Assembly: GCA_016202795.1 (NCBI GenBank)
Contig: JACQNY010000121.1
Span: 1 to 7,315 of the forward strand
Reading direction: 5' to 3'
Length of the DNA: 7,315 nucleotides
From: Candidatus Aenigmatarchaeota archaeon
GTDB lineage: Archaea; Aenigmatarchaeota; Aenigmatarchaeia; JACPZZ01
The position numbers and the translations under genes were made by a program. Shown here piece after piece: positions 1-5,556 of this stretch; the stretch's first letter is position 1, and each line of letters opens with the position of its first letter. The notes beneath the pieces are model-generated. The model was not told the DNA's origin, did no database searches, and saw only the letters and a list, made by a program, of their open reading frames with translations.

Positions 1-12
1 CATTAATTTTGA

Positions 13-321
13 ATGGAAGCAGTGTCCGGTGTGAGGTTGGCAGAGACCGAACGTGAAAGATTGGAGAAGTTGGTAAAGCTTGGCTACTATCTCAACGTAG
101 CGGATTTCCTAAGAGACGCAGTGCGCTCAAAACTCCGCGAATTCGAGTTCGTTGTTCCAAAGAAACTTCATACCGCCAAAATAAAATCCGAAATTCTAAA
201 GATTATCGAGAAGAAACCAAACGTCTATGCCGACGAGGTTGCGTCCGAACTTGGGATAGACATCGAGACCGCAATAAATATCATAGAAGAGCTTATCAAA
301 GAAAAGAAGGTCACTTCATGA
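13..321 (+). CDS. Ribbon-helix-helix / winged-helix transcriptional regulator
   Basis: A 102-residue protein with two probable DNA-binding parts. Residues 5-43 fit a ribbon-helix-helix fold: a short strand (SGVRLA), helix A (about 12-24) and helix B (about 28-43, LNVADFLRDAVRSKL), as in CopG/NikR-like N-termini. Residues 54-102 look like a helix-turn-helix with a short wing: helix 55-67, then YADEVASELG, then a possible recognition helix 83-96. The protein probably dimerises through the ribbon and represses or activates nearby promoters; target and ligand are unknown. There is no NikR-type metal-binding domain. The ATG is the first possible start because an in-frame TGA sits immediately upstream (10-12). 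The last codons overlap the start of a 58-residue ORF, so the two are probably co-transcribed. The promoter lies outside the window. The fold is inferred from residue pattern, not from a search. Confidence 0.85.
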   Translation: MEAVSGVRLAETERERLEKLVKLGYYLNVADFLRDAVRSKLREFEFVVPKKLHTAKIKSEILKIIEKKPNVYADEVASELGIDIETAINIIEELIKEKKVTS

Positions 322-494
322 TTCTCACAGGCGTCAACGACGGCATTCAGGGCGAGCGCGTCGTTTGCATCTGCCGTAAGATCAACAAACAAAGAGTCGT
401 TGTCGGCTCCAGCGCACACCGTGCCCTTGAGCTTGTGCTGGAAGGAACGCCTGCCAAATGTTTTGTTCTCAAGCCCGTTAGGGCGTTGCAGTAG
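318..494 (+). CDS. Small ORF of unknown function, coupled to the regulator
   Basis: A 58-residue ORF whose ATG overlaps the TGA of the upstream regulator (ATGA at 318-321), a typical coupled arrangement. It runs MILTGVNDGIQGERV and on to a TAG at 492-494. The composition looks protein-like: alternating hydrophobic and charged residues, two cysteines spaced CxC at positions 17 and 19, a third Cys at 48, and a possible helix around 33-43 (AHRALELVLEG). There is no signal peptide or membrane segment. I do not recognise the family. An AGGTCA stretch (309-314) just upstream is at best a weak ribosome-binding site. It may be a partner or modulator of the regulator, but only its position supports that. 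A chance ORF remains possible given its length. Confidence 0.6.
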   Translation: MILTGVNDGIQGERVVCICRKINKQRVVVGSSAHRALELVLEGTPAKCFVLKPVRALQ

Positions 495-536
495 TAATAT
501 TCACAAAGATTGAAAACGGAGCTTGCAGATTTGAAA

Positions 537-542
537 TTTTTT
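537..542 (+). terminator. Oligo-T stretch after the regulator pair
   Basis: A run of six T on the plus strand, 43 bases after the 58-residue ORF, fits an archaeal oligo-T termination signal for the rightward pair. It abuts the 3' end of the convergent tRNA-Phe gene, where a stop would be needed. No hairpin precedes it. Confidence 0.35.
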
Positions 543-615
543 GGGTTCGGAGGGATTTGAACCCCCAACAGCACGGGCTTCAGCCGTGTACTCTCCCGGA
601 TTGAGCTACGAACCC
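542..615 (-). tRNA. tRNA-Phe (GAA)
   Basis: A full cloverleaf of 74 nt including the discriminator. The acceptor stem GGGTTCG pairs perfectly with CGAACCC, followed by A73. Positions 8-9 are TA. The D stem is GCTC/GAGT with a 9-nt loop. The anticodon stem CACGG/CCGTG encloses CTGAAGC, giving anticodon GAA (bases 581 to 579 on the minus strand). The variable loop is 5 nt, and the T arm is GGGGG/CCCTC around TTCAAAT. There is no intron and CCA is not encoded, so it must be added after transcription. A73 and the GAA anticodon agree with phenylalanine identity. The gene lies between the convergent regulator pair and the palindromic spacer behind EF-1A. Confidence 0.97.
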
Positions 616-620
616 CTTTA

Positions 621-652
621 ACTAGAAACATATGCTTTCCGTATGGCATATG
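621..652 (-). promoter_or_regulatory. Probable tRNA-Phe promoter and start region
   Basis: A CATATG at 647-652 is centred 34-35 bases upstream of the mature tRNA 5' end. The TATA-like box of tRNA-Asn in this window has the same spacing. Both tRNAs also share the 9-mer GTTTCTAGT just before the gene (621-629 here, 2194-2202 there), covering the expected start site about 26 bases after the box. The box itself is a poor TATA match, and the segment is also part of the palindromic repeat, so the assignment rests mainly on the shared spacing. Confidence 0.4.
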
Positions 653-733
653 TTTCAGCCGGTAACTGAAACAGATGCATTGGAAACTGACATACACAAT
701 GTGTATGTCTAGTTATTAAGCATCTGTTTCTAG
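622..733. repeat. Composite palindromic element: four alternating inverted units
   Basis: Four copies of an 11-bp core GAAACAKATGC lie in alternating orientation: 625-635 (+), 646-656 (-), 668-678 (+) and 720-730 (-). The outer copies extend to CTAGAAACAKATGC (622-635 and the complement of 720-733; 13 of 14 positions match), like terminal inverted repeats. The inner copies carry CTG instead of CTAG. Units 1 and 2 form a perfect 11-bp stem with a 10-nt loop. Units 3 and 4 form another 11-bp stem that encloses a perfect 9-bp hairpin, GACATACAC/GTGTATGTC (689-697 and 701-709, loop AAT). Units 2 and 3 could pair instead (646-658 with 666-678, 12 of 13). An 8-bp inverted pair, TAACTAGA/TCTAGTTA (619-626, 708-715), spans most of it. 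The element fills the spacer between EF-1A and tRNA-Phe. No ORF lies inside. Whether it is a small mobile element, an RNA structure or a protein-binding array cannot be told here. Confidence 0.85.
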
Positions 734-736
734 CAG

Positions 737-2002
737 CTAGCCTTTATTTATTTCCGTGCAAACGCCGGCGGCTATTGTCATGCCGCCTTCCCGAAGCGCG
801 AACCGCGACAATTGCGGGATCAAGGAAGATTTTTCAATGACAACAGGAACAAGGGGCTGCATTTTCAAAATGGCAGCCTCGCCAGTTTTAACGACCTTCG
901 GGTTTTTTTCCACTTCCTGCCCCGATGCCGGATCGATCCTGCTCACAATTTCGATTATGCGCACAGGAACATCGGCTGTATGAACAAACATCGACGGAAC
1001 ATGACCTGTCAATATGCCGTTCGGGTGGTCTAAAACAACAATTTTCGCTTCGATCCAGCCTTTTGTCGTAATAACAGTTGGCGGATTCGATGGCGTTCCC
1101 ATCACATCGCCTCTTTTAACTTGTTTGCTGTCGACGCCTTTCACGTTAAATCCTATGTTGTCTCCGGGCTGCGCCTCGGTCAACTGTTTATGGTGCATCT
1201 CGATGGATTTTACTTCGCCGCGCGCATTCGACGGCTCGAAAACAACCGTATCGCCAATTTTCAACCTGCCTGTCTCTATGCGGCCGATCGGAACAACACC
1301 GATTCCTTTGATGCTGTACACTTTATCGACAGGCATTCGCAACGGCTTATCAAAAGGTTTTTCAGGTTCTTTCAACTTGTCAAGCATCTCAAACAGCGTC
1401 GGCCCGTTATACCAGTTTAATTTCTCCGACTTCTTCACAACGTTGTCGCCGGCATACGCAGAAACAGGAATAAAATTAATGTTTTGGTATCCGACCAGTT
1501 TCGCAAGTTTCTCAATCTCGTTTTTTATTTTTTCAAATTTGTCCTTAGCGTATCCGACTTTATCCATTTTATTCACAGCAACAACCAACTGGTCTATCCC
1601 AAGCGTTCTGGTTAAAAACAAATGCTCTTTTGTCTGCTGCTGCAAACCTGCGTCTGCGTCAACGACCAAAACCGCGGCGTCCGCATCCGACGCGCCTGTA
1701 ATCATGTTTTTTATAAAATCGCGGTGACCCGGCGCGTCGATAATTGTTATATGGTTTTTTGGCGTGTCGATTTCTTTCCAGTTGATCTCAATAGTAACGC
1801 CTCGTTCCCTTTCTTCTTTCGTAACATCCATCACGAAAGCGAATTCAAACGTCTCCTTGCCAACTTCTTTCGCAATCGCCTTTAATTTGCTCATCTCGTC
1901 CTCGCGGATTTTTCCGGAATCGTAAAGGATCCGTCCGACTAAAGTGGATTTTCCATGATCCACGTGCCCGACAAAGACGACGTTGATGTGCGGTTTTGGC
2001 AT
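737..2002 (-). CDS. tuf: Translation elongation factor EF-1 alpha (aEF1A)
   Basis: GTPase that carries aminoacyl-tRNA to the ribosomal A site in the cytoplasm; the archaeal counterpart of EF-Tu. It has 421 residues from the ATG, about the family's normal size. The G-domain motifs are complete: GHVDHGKS (12-19), GVTIE (68-72) in switch I, DAPGH (89-93), NKMD (144-147) and SAY (181-183). Two beta-barrel domains follow, and the C-terminus (about 395-421) is intact. The frame stays open to a TTG at 2011, which would add three residues. I prefer the ATG at 2002 because it gives MPKPHINVV, close to the usual archaeal N-terminus. A TATA-like box lies 33 bases upstream and no Shine-Dalgarno sequence is visible, so the mRNA is probably leaderless or nearly so. 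The gene ends in TAG three bases before the palindromic element and may be co-transcribed with tRNA-Phe. Confidence 0.97.
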   Translation of the reverse strand: MPKPHINVVFVGHVDHGKSTLVGRILYDSGKIREDEMSKLKAIAKEVGKETFEFAFVMDVTKEERERGVTIEINWKEIDTPKNHITIIDAPGHRDFIKNMITGASDADAAVLVVDADAGLQQQTKEHLFLTRTLGIDQLVVAVNKMDKVGYAKDKFEKIKNEIEKLAKLVGYQNINFIPVSAYAGDNVVKKSEKLNWYNGPTLFEMLDKLKEPEKPFDKPLRMPVDKVYSIKGIGVVPIGRIETGRLKIGDTVVFEPSNARGEVKSIEMHHKQLTEAQPGDNIGFNVKGVDSKQVKRGDVMGTPSNPPTVITTKGWIEAKIVVLDHPNGILTGHVPSMFVHTADVPVRIIEIVSRIDPASGQEVEKNPKVVKTGEAAILKMQPLVPVVIEKSSLIPQLSRFALREGGMTIAAGVCTEINKG

Positions 2003-2032
2003 AAAGGTCAAAGGATATTATACCAAAAACGC

Positions 2033-2038
2033 TTTAAA
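2033..2038 (-). promoter_or_regulatory. TATA-like box of the EF-1A gene
   Basis: TTTAAA on the minus strand is centred about 33 bases before the chosen ATG and 24 before the upstream TTG. With the usual archaeal spacing of about 26 bases to the start site, transcription would begin near 2010, leaving a leader of about 8 nt or none. The box lies downstream of the tRNA-Asn terminator, so EF-1A probably has its own transcript. Confidence 0.5.
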
Positions 2039-2070
2039 TGCGTTCTTCGAAAAATCGTAACAAATTAAAT

Positions 2071-2077
2071 AAAAAAA
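2071..2077 (-). terminator. Oligo-T terminator of tRNA-Asn
   Basis: Seven T in a row on the minus strand, beginning 6 bases after the discriminator base of tRNA-Asn and followed by ATTTAATTT. This is a typical archaeal tRNA termination signal. No stem precedes it. Confidence 0.6.
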
Positions 2078-2083
2078 CAAGTG

Positions 2084-2190
2084 CGCCCCAGGGTTGACTC
2101 GAACAACCGACCTCATGGTTAACAGCCATGCGCTCTTTGCAGACTGCGTATACGAAGTATACGTCAAGCAACCTACTGAGCTACCGGGGC
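2084..2190 (-). tRNA. tRNA-Asn (GTT) with an inserted D-loop
   Basis: All stems of a cloverleaf are present. The acceptor GCCCCGG/CTGGGGC has one G-U pair and is followed by G73, which fits asparagine. Positions 8-9 are TA, and the D stem is GCTC/GAGC. The anticodon stem CATGG/CCATG encloses CTGTTAA, giving anticodon GTT (2121-2123). The variable loop is AGGTC and the T arm is GGTTG/CAACC. CCA is not encoded. The oddity is a 42-nt D-loop (2136-2177) instead of about 8-11 nt. Within it, TTGC/GCAA, GAC/GTC and the palindromic GTATAC/GTATAC (2148-2153, 2157-2162) can stack into one extended hairpin with a 3-nt GCA bulge. The most likely explanation is an archaeal tRNA intron at a non-canonical D-loop position, since the sequence before it (AGTAGG) and the last A residues could rejoin into a normal D-loop. 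Exact splice sites are not assigned because no textbook bulge-helix-bulge fits well. The alternative is a stably enlarged D-arm. Confidence 0.9.
2139..2170 (-). other. Candidate D-loop intron or insertion in tRNA-Asn
   Basis: Approximate extent of the hairpin insert, bounded by the outer TTGC/GCAA pairing; the true limits may lie a few bases either way. From outside in: a 4-bp helix TTGC/GCAA, an internal loop of TT against T, a 3-bp helix GAC/GTC, a 3-nt bulge GCA on one strand, then a 6-bp GTATAC/GTATAC stem closed by TTC. Alternating bulges and short helices recall relaxed targets of the archaeal tRNA-splicing endonuclease, but the match is imperfect. Confidence 0.5.
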
Positions 2191-2193
2191 AAC

Positions 2194-2228
2194 ACTAGAA
2201 ACTAGTTTATCCTGTGTAAGGTTAAATA
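2194..2228 (-). promoter_or_regulatory. tRNA-Asn promoter
   Basis: TATTTAA on the minus strand (2222-2228) is centred 35 bases upstream of the tRNA 5' end, so the start would fall near 2199. The expected start region holds GTTTCTAGT (2194-2202), also found in front of tRNA-Phe. It overlaps ACTAG-AAA-CTAGT (2194-2206) and the perfect 10-bp palindrome AAACTAGTTT (2199-2208). The box lies just beyond the stop codon of the membrane protein gene. Confidence 0.55.
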
Positions 2229-2243
2229 GCTCGGTCCAACCAG

Positions 2244-2804
2244 TCAGGCCGCGTCCGATTTTATGATGTTTTCCACCCTGGCCGCGTCATACACCCTGAA
2301 TGCAAGCCAGACAAAAACTATCATAGTCAACAGGACGGAAGGGTCAAGCCTGCCGGCCAAGTGGTATAGGAATAAAAACGGGACCGTCTCCAGCAAGTTT
2401 CTCTTTCTTATGTATTTCAGGTAAGACAGGTTAGAGCCCCTGATTTTGTACTCTTTCAGAGGTCGTTCAGCCCACAGGCCGCCAACGACTTTGAGCGCTA
2501 TTATTGACATGAGGAATTTTTGCAGGTCAAACATGCTGTAATAGATGAGGAAAGACATGTTGAATATCAGGGCAAGGTCCAGGATCAGGAAATAAGGGTT
2601 TTTCGTAGGGAATTTACGCACGGTAGGATCATAATTTATCCAGATTTCTATCAGCATGATGTGCGCAAACAGGAAAGCGGCGAAGAAAACGGTCGCGCGG
2701 TCGCTTACCGCAAACCACTGGCCAAACCCTATGGCTATTATGGCTCCAAACATTACGTCCAAAAACTTGATGCTGATGTGCCCGTAGTGTTTTATTTTTC
2801 TCAT
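2244..2804 (-). CDS. Six-helix integral membrane protein of unknown function
   Basis: A 186-residue, strongly hydrophobic protein. Probable membrane helices lie at about 13-31, 38-57, 70-90, 95-112, 138-151 and 155-172. A basic stretch (KEYKIRGSNLSYLKYIRKR, about 117-135) between helices 4 and 5 is probably cytoplasmic. There is no cleavable signal peptide; the N-terminus is short and basic (MRKIKHYG). Helix 1 contains FLDVMFGAIIAIGF, loosely like the F-S-D first helix of TMEM175-type channels, but I see no second diagnostic feature and do not assign that family. The ATG at 2804 has no in-frame start upstream before a stop. It lies 42 bp after top6A on the same strand and probably shares that transcript, but nothing in the protein suggests a role with topoisomerase VI. 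Function unknown. Confidence 0.85.
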   Translation of the reverse strand: MRKIKHYGHISIKFLDVMFGAIIAIGFGQWFAVSDRATVFFAAFLFAHIMLIEIWINYDPTVRKFPTKNPYFLILDLALIFNMSFLIYYSMFDLQKFLMSIIALKVVGGLWAERPLKEYKIRGSNLSYLKYIRKRNLLETVPFLFLYHLAGRLDPSVLLTMIVFVWLAFRVYDAARVENIIKSDAA

Positions 2805-2826
2805 TGTATCAACATTGCCTCGCGCG

Positions 2827-2850
2827 CTATGAAACTGTGCAGGTTTCTAG
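2827..2850. repeat. Inverted repeat at the end of top6A, containing CTAGAAAC
   Basis: On the plus strand CTA-T-GAAAC (2827-2835) pairs with GTTTC-TAG (2843-2850) around a 7-nt loop: an 8-bp stem with one bulged T. The right arm contains GTTTCTAG and overlaps the top6A stop codon. It could be an RNA hairpin at the end of the top6A message, in the 42-bp spacer before the membrane protein gene. No T-run follows, so it is not a simple terminator. Confidence 0.45.
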
Positions 2851-3926
2851 TCCAGCCAGTCCTCGTTCTTTATTTTATCTGGCAGGTATTTGTCGGAAAT
2901 AAATGATATTCCGCGCGCAGACAGCGCCTGTATCTCAGCTTTCGCTTTCCAGTCCTTCATCATCTTGAATTGCCTTTGCCAGTCCTTGTTGTTCTTGAAC
3001 CAGTCATACGAGCCTATCTGCTCTAATCTGGAAAAATCAACGTCCTTGAAATTGATGAAATGCTTTTTCAGGTCGTATTTTTCTATGTCGTCCGCGGTTA
3101 TTCCAAGGAAGCGTGCATCCGGCACGGACAGCCGGTCTGAAATGTGGGCAAGGTTAATGGAACCGAATTTTAACACGGAATATATGTAGATTCCCCAGGG
3201 ATCAAAGTCTGTCAGCACATATATCGGTAATTTGTACTGCGTCGACAATATCTGCAGCATCCTTCTTATCCCTCGGGTCGCTTTTCCTTGCGAGGATATT
3301 ATTATGCAGTTTAATTTTTTCCAGACCTTGTCTTCGTTTAACCGCTCCCATACCGCCGCTTTTTCCATGTAAATGACATATTTCGCGTCGACTTTTTTGA
3401 ATTTTAACTCTTCTATGTTCGAAGGTATCGACCAGCCTCCTGATCCTAATTTAGACCAGTCAATCGTGTCTCCGGCGTCTTCTACGGTTACATTTCCTGC
3501 GACAGCGCCAAGCTTGTTCGCATTAATATGCAATTGCTCGCGCCACGAGCCGGTTATCATTTCCAAATCTTCGACCGCGTTATCGGACTCTTGTTGCTCA
3601 TCAACAACGTTTATCTTCGTGTTCGGGATTGTCCGTTTAGCCATATAGAACACGTCTCTTAGCGAGGCATGCTTGTTGTTGTTCAACAAATCCTTGCTTA
3701 TCGCGCCAACCTCTACTGTTTGCAAAAATTTCCTCGCGTGCGCAACATTAAAAAAAGATCTTACAAAAGTCTTATCGCCTATTCTTAGGGTTTTATCTTG
3801 GCGGTCGAACACGACGTTTGATAAAGCCCTCAGGGGAATTGTCATCGACGGGTTTTTCTCCTCGTCTATGTCCTTGACCAGTTTCTTTCCCAGATTATCG
3901 AGTTTTTTAACCGCTTCGCCTGCCAT
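2847..3926 (-). CDS. top6A: DNA topoisomerase VI subunit A
   Basis: DNA-cleaving subunit of the type IIB topoisomerase A2B2, related to Spo11. It makes double-strand breaks with 5'-phosphotyrosine links while subunit B supplies the ATP gate, relaxing supercoils and decatenating DNA. It has 359 residues, normal for the family. The winged-helix (CAP-like) domain contains the probable catalytic tyrosine Y94 in SLRDVFYMAKR. The Toprim domain begins near 182, with E188 in YMEKAAVWERL and the metal-binding D240 and D242 in LTDFDPWG; IYIYSVLKFGSINLAH follows as in other archaea. The region before it reads SSQGKATRGIRR (211-222), the usual GKG/TRR segment in a variant form. The ATG directly follows the TAA of top6B (TAAATG), and GAGGATGA (3931-3938) is a reasonable ribosome-binding site 4 bases upstream. 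The two subunits are therefore made together. Confidence 0.97.
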   Translation of the reverse strand: MAGEAVKKLDNLGKKLVKDIDEEKNPSMTIPLRALSNVVFDRQDKTLRIGDKTFVRSFFNVAHARKFLQTVEVGAISKDLLNNNKHASLRDVFYMAKRTIPNTKINVVDEQQESDNAVEDLEMITGSWREQLHINANKLGAVAGNVTVEDAGDTIDWSKLGSGGWSIPSNIEELKFKKVDAKYVIYMEKAAVWERLNEDKVWKKLNCIIISSQGKATRGIRRMLQILSTQYKLPIYVLTDFDPWGIYIYSVLKFGSINLAHISDRLSVPDARFLGITADDIEKYDLKKHFINFKDVDFSRLEQIGSYDWFKNNKDWQRQFKMMKDWKAKAEIQALSARGISFISDKYLPDKIKNEDWLD

Positions 3927-5540
3927 TTATTCATCCTCTTTTTGTTTAACGTCCTCTTTAGATTCCTCAGTGTCCTCTATTACGATTTTTCCCTTCTTTA
4001 ACATATTTTCAAGCTTCGAGGCGATTTTATGTTTGTCAGCGCCGCTCAATCTTGCCAACGCATCGGAAACTTCTGGTATGTATTTTTCAAACAGGCTTAT
4101 CCTCATCGCCGCCTCGCCGGCTTTTTTCTTCTTGTTCACGTAAATGCTTAGCTTTCGTCCAGCCTCTTGAAGCGCGAGTTTTACCTCTTTGATTATTTCC
4201 GGATAAGAGGCGATCGCTTCTTTCGATTCTGATGTAAAAGGCACCCAAACCGACGCTATGTGCACGAATATTGCAATCGGGCCCGTGGGAAGTGCGGCGC
4301 TTGAGGCTTGGTCTAAACCGTAACGTCGCCATTCAATTTCGCTCACCGCTTTCGCCAAAGCGCAGTCGCCTGCCTGGTACATCAATGGAACACGGTTGGC
4401 GAACCTGTACAATGTTGCGATCGACTCATGCGGTAATTCGCCGCCGTAAGCCAAGGCGACTTCTATTTCGAACGGGTTTCCACGATAAACATCAGGCGGT
4501 CTTGTTATCGCAACCACATATTCAGGTCTTAATTGTTCTTTCAGGCCTTCTTCAATTAATTTTTCGCGCAGCGGCGACAAACAATCCAGCGGCGGTTTTA
4601 TTAGTTGAACTTGCTGTATCGCCTGGAACAATTTTTCAACCTGCGGTCCGTCTATATTTTTCGGACTCACGTTCTCGTCGAATTTAGCCACGCGTATTAT
4701 TTCTTTGGCCGAGCTTTGGCCCACACGAGAAAAGTCCGTAGTAAGAAATCCGGCAAGTGTTCTTGCGTCAGTCGTTTTTAACATCCTTCTTAGTATGCCT
4801 ATCTCTACGCCATGGGGATGGGGTTTTATCGATTTGGGCACTTGCGGAAGGTTTTTTGCAGACCGTTCAAATTTTATTTTTTCATCAGGCCCGTCGTAAA
4901 TTATTTCAGCATAAGGGTTTGACATCGCAGTCTGCCTAAGATATTCTGGTATAGATTGTTGGTGTTCAACATATTTTCCTTCCACCTCCATCTCAACCCT
5001 GATTCCGTGCCAAACCTTGCCTTCTTTAACTTCTTCTTTAAGGATTTCTGGTTCATTTTTGAATGTGTCTATCATTAAATCCATGTGGTGAGTTTTTCCA
5101 TCACCAGTTGAGGATGTTATCTTTGAAGGTTTGCCGCTTGTCAGTTGGGCGTAAAGAACCGCGCCTGATATCCCGATGCCCTGTTGCCCACGACTTTGGA
5201 GCAGTTTGTGAAATTTAGAGCCAAACAATAATTTACCGAAAACTCTTCCTACGTTTTCTTTGACTATCCCAGGACCGTTATCCTCAATCGATATCACATA
5301 TCTGTCTTTAATATCTTTTGCAGGTTTAACAGAAACTTTTATGTCAGGAACTATGCGCGCAGTCTCGCACGCGTCCAAAGAATTGTCAACAGCCTCGCGC
5401 ACAACGGTCAGCAAGGCTTTTACTTTGTTGTCATAGCCGAGAAGGTGGCGGTTCTTTTCAAAAAATTCAGAGACAGAAATCTCTCGTTGATCGCGAGACA
5501 GCTCTTCGGCGCTCTTTACTTTTTCAACCTTGTCGGGCAT
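3927..5540 (-). CDS. top6B: DNA topoisomerase VI subunit B
   Basis: ATPase subunit of topoisomerase VI; it dimerises on ATP binding to capture the transported DNA segment and signals cleavage by subunit A. It has 537 residues from the ATG. The GHKL ATP-binding domain shows E49 (general base) and N53 in REAVDNSLDA, then DNGPGI (87-92) and the ATP-lid motif RGQQGIGIS (117-125). A helix-two-turn-helix domain follows at about 233-316 (DFSRVGQSSAKEI and after), then the transducer domain, where K440 in PFTSESKEAIA corresponds to the switch lysine that contacts ATP. The last 25 residues are a charged tail rich in E, D and K. The frame is open to a TTG at 5552 (four more residues). I prefer the ATG at 5540, preceded by a weak AGTGA. 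It is the first gene of the operon, with a promoter and operator-like repeats upstream. Confidence 0.97.
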   Translation of the reverse strand: MPDKVEKVKSAEELSRDQREISVSEFFEKNRHLLGYDNKVKALLTVVREAVDNSLDACETARIVPDIKVSVKPAKDIKDRYVISIEDNGPGIVKENVGRVFGKLLFGSKFHKLLQSRGQQGIGISGAVLYAQLTSGKPSKITSSTGDGKTHHMDLMIDTFKNEPEILKEEVKEGKVWHGIRVEMEVEGKYVEHQQSIPEYLRQTAMSNPYAEIIYDGPDEKIKFERSAKNLPQVPKSIKPHPHGVEIGILRRMLKTTDARTLAGFLTTDFSRVGQSSAKEIIRVAKFDENVSPKNIDGPQVEKLFQAIQQVQLIKPPLDCLSPLREKLIEEGLKEQLRPEYVVAITRPPDVYRGNPFEIEVALAYGGELPHESIATLYRFANRVPLMYQAGDCALAKAVSEIEWRRYGLDQASSAALPTGPIAIFVHIASVWVPFTSESKEAIASYPEIIKEVKLALQEAGRKLSIYVNKKKKAGEAAMRISLFEKYIPEVSDALARLSGADKHKIASKLENMLKKGKIVIEDTEESKEDVKQKEDE

Positions 5541-5556
5541 TTTGTCACTCAAAAAA

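Noticed and set aside
347..697. Minus-strand open frame of 116 codons
   Set aside because: It runs through the tRNA-Phe gene, the palindromic spacer and the antisense of the 58-residue ORF.
622..733. CRISPR array
   Set aside because: The repeats are short, alternate in orientation and lack regular unique spacers; no cas genes are present.
542..736. Integrated element with tRNA-Phe as attachment site
   Set aside because: No second copy of the tRNA 3' end, no integrase and no foreign gene block are visible; the palindromes lie on the 5' side of the tRNA, not the usual attachment side.
1014..1727. Long plus-strand open frame of 237 codons
   Set aside because: It lies wholly antisense to the clearly recognised EF-1A gene and its translation has no family features; it is a shadow.
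2147..2163. Resemblance of the tRNA-Asn insert to a loxP arm (ACTTCGTATA)
   Set aside because: Only about 10 bases match, there is no 8-bp spacer with a second arm, and the hairpin is explained as part of the tRNA D-loop.
2801..2815. Four-codon upstream ORF (ATG TTG ATA CAA TGA) overlapping the membrane protein start
   Set aside because: Too short to judge and expected by chance; no proper ribosome-binding spacing.
3260..3300. Possible loss of function in top6A because the GKG-type segment reads SSQGKATRG
   Set aside because: The catalytic tyrosine, glutamate and DxD residues are present and this segment varies in the family; no evidence of decay.
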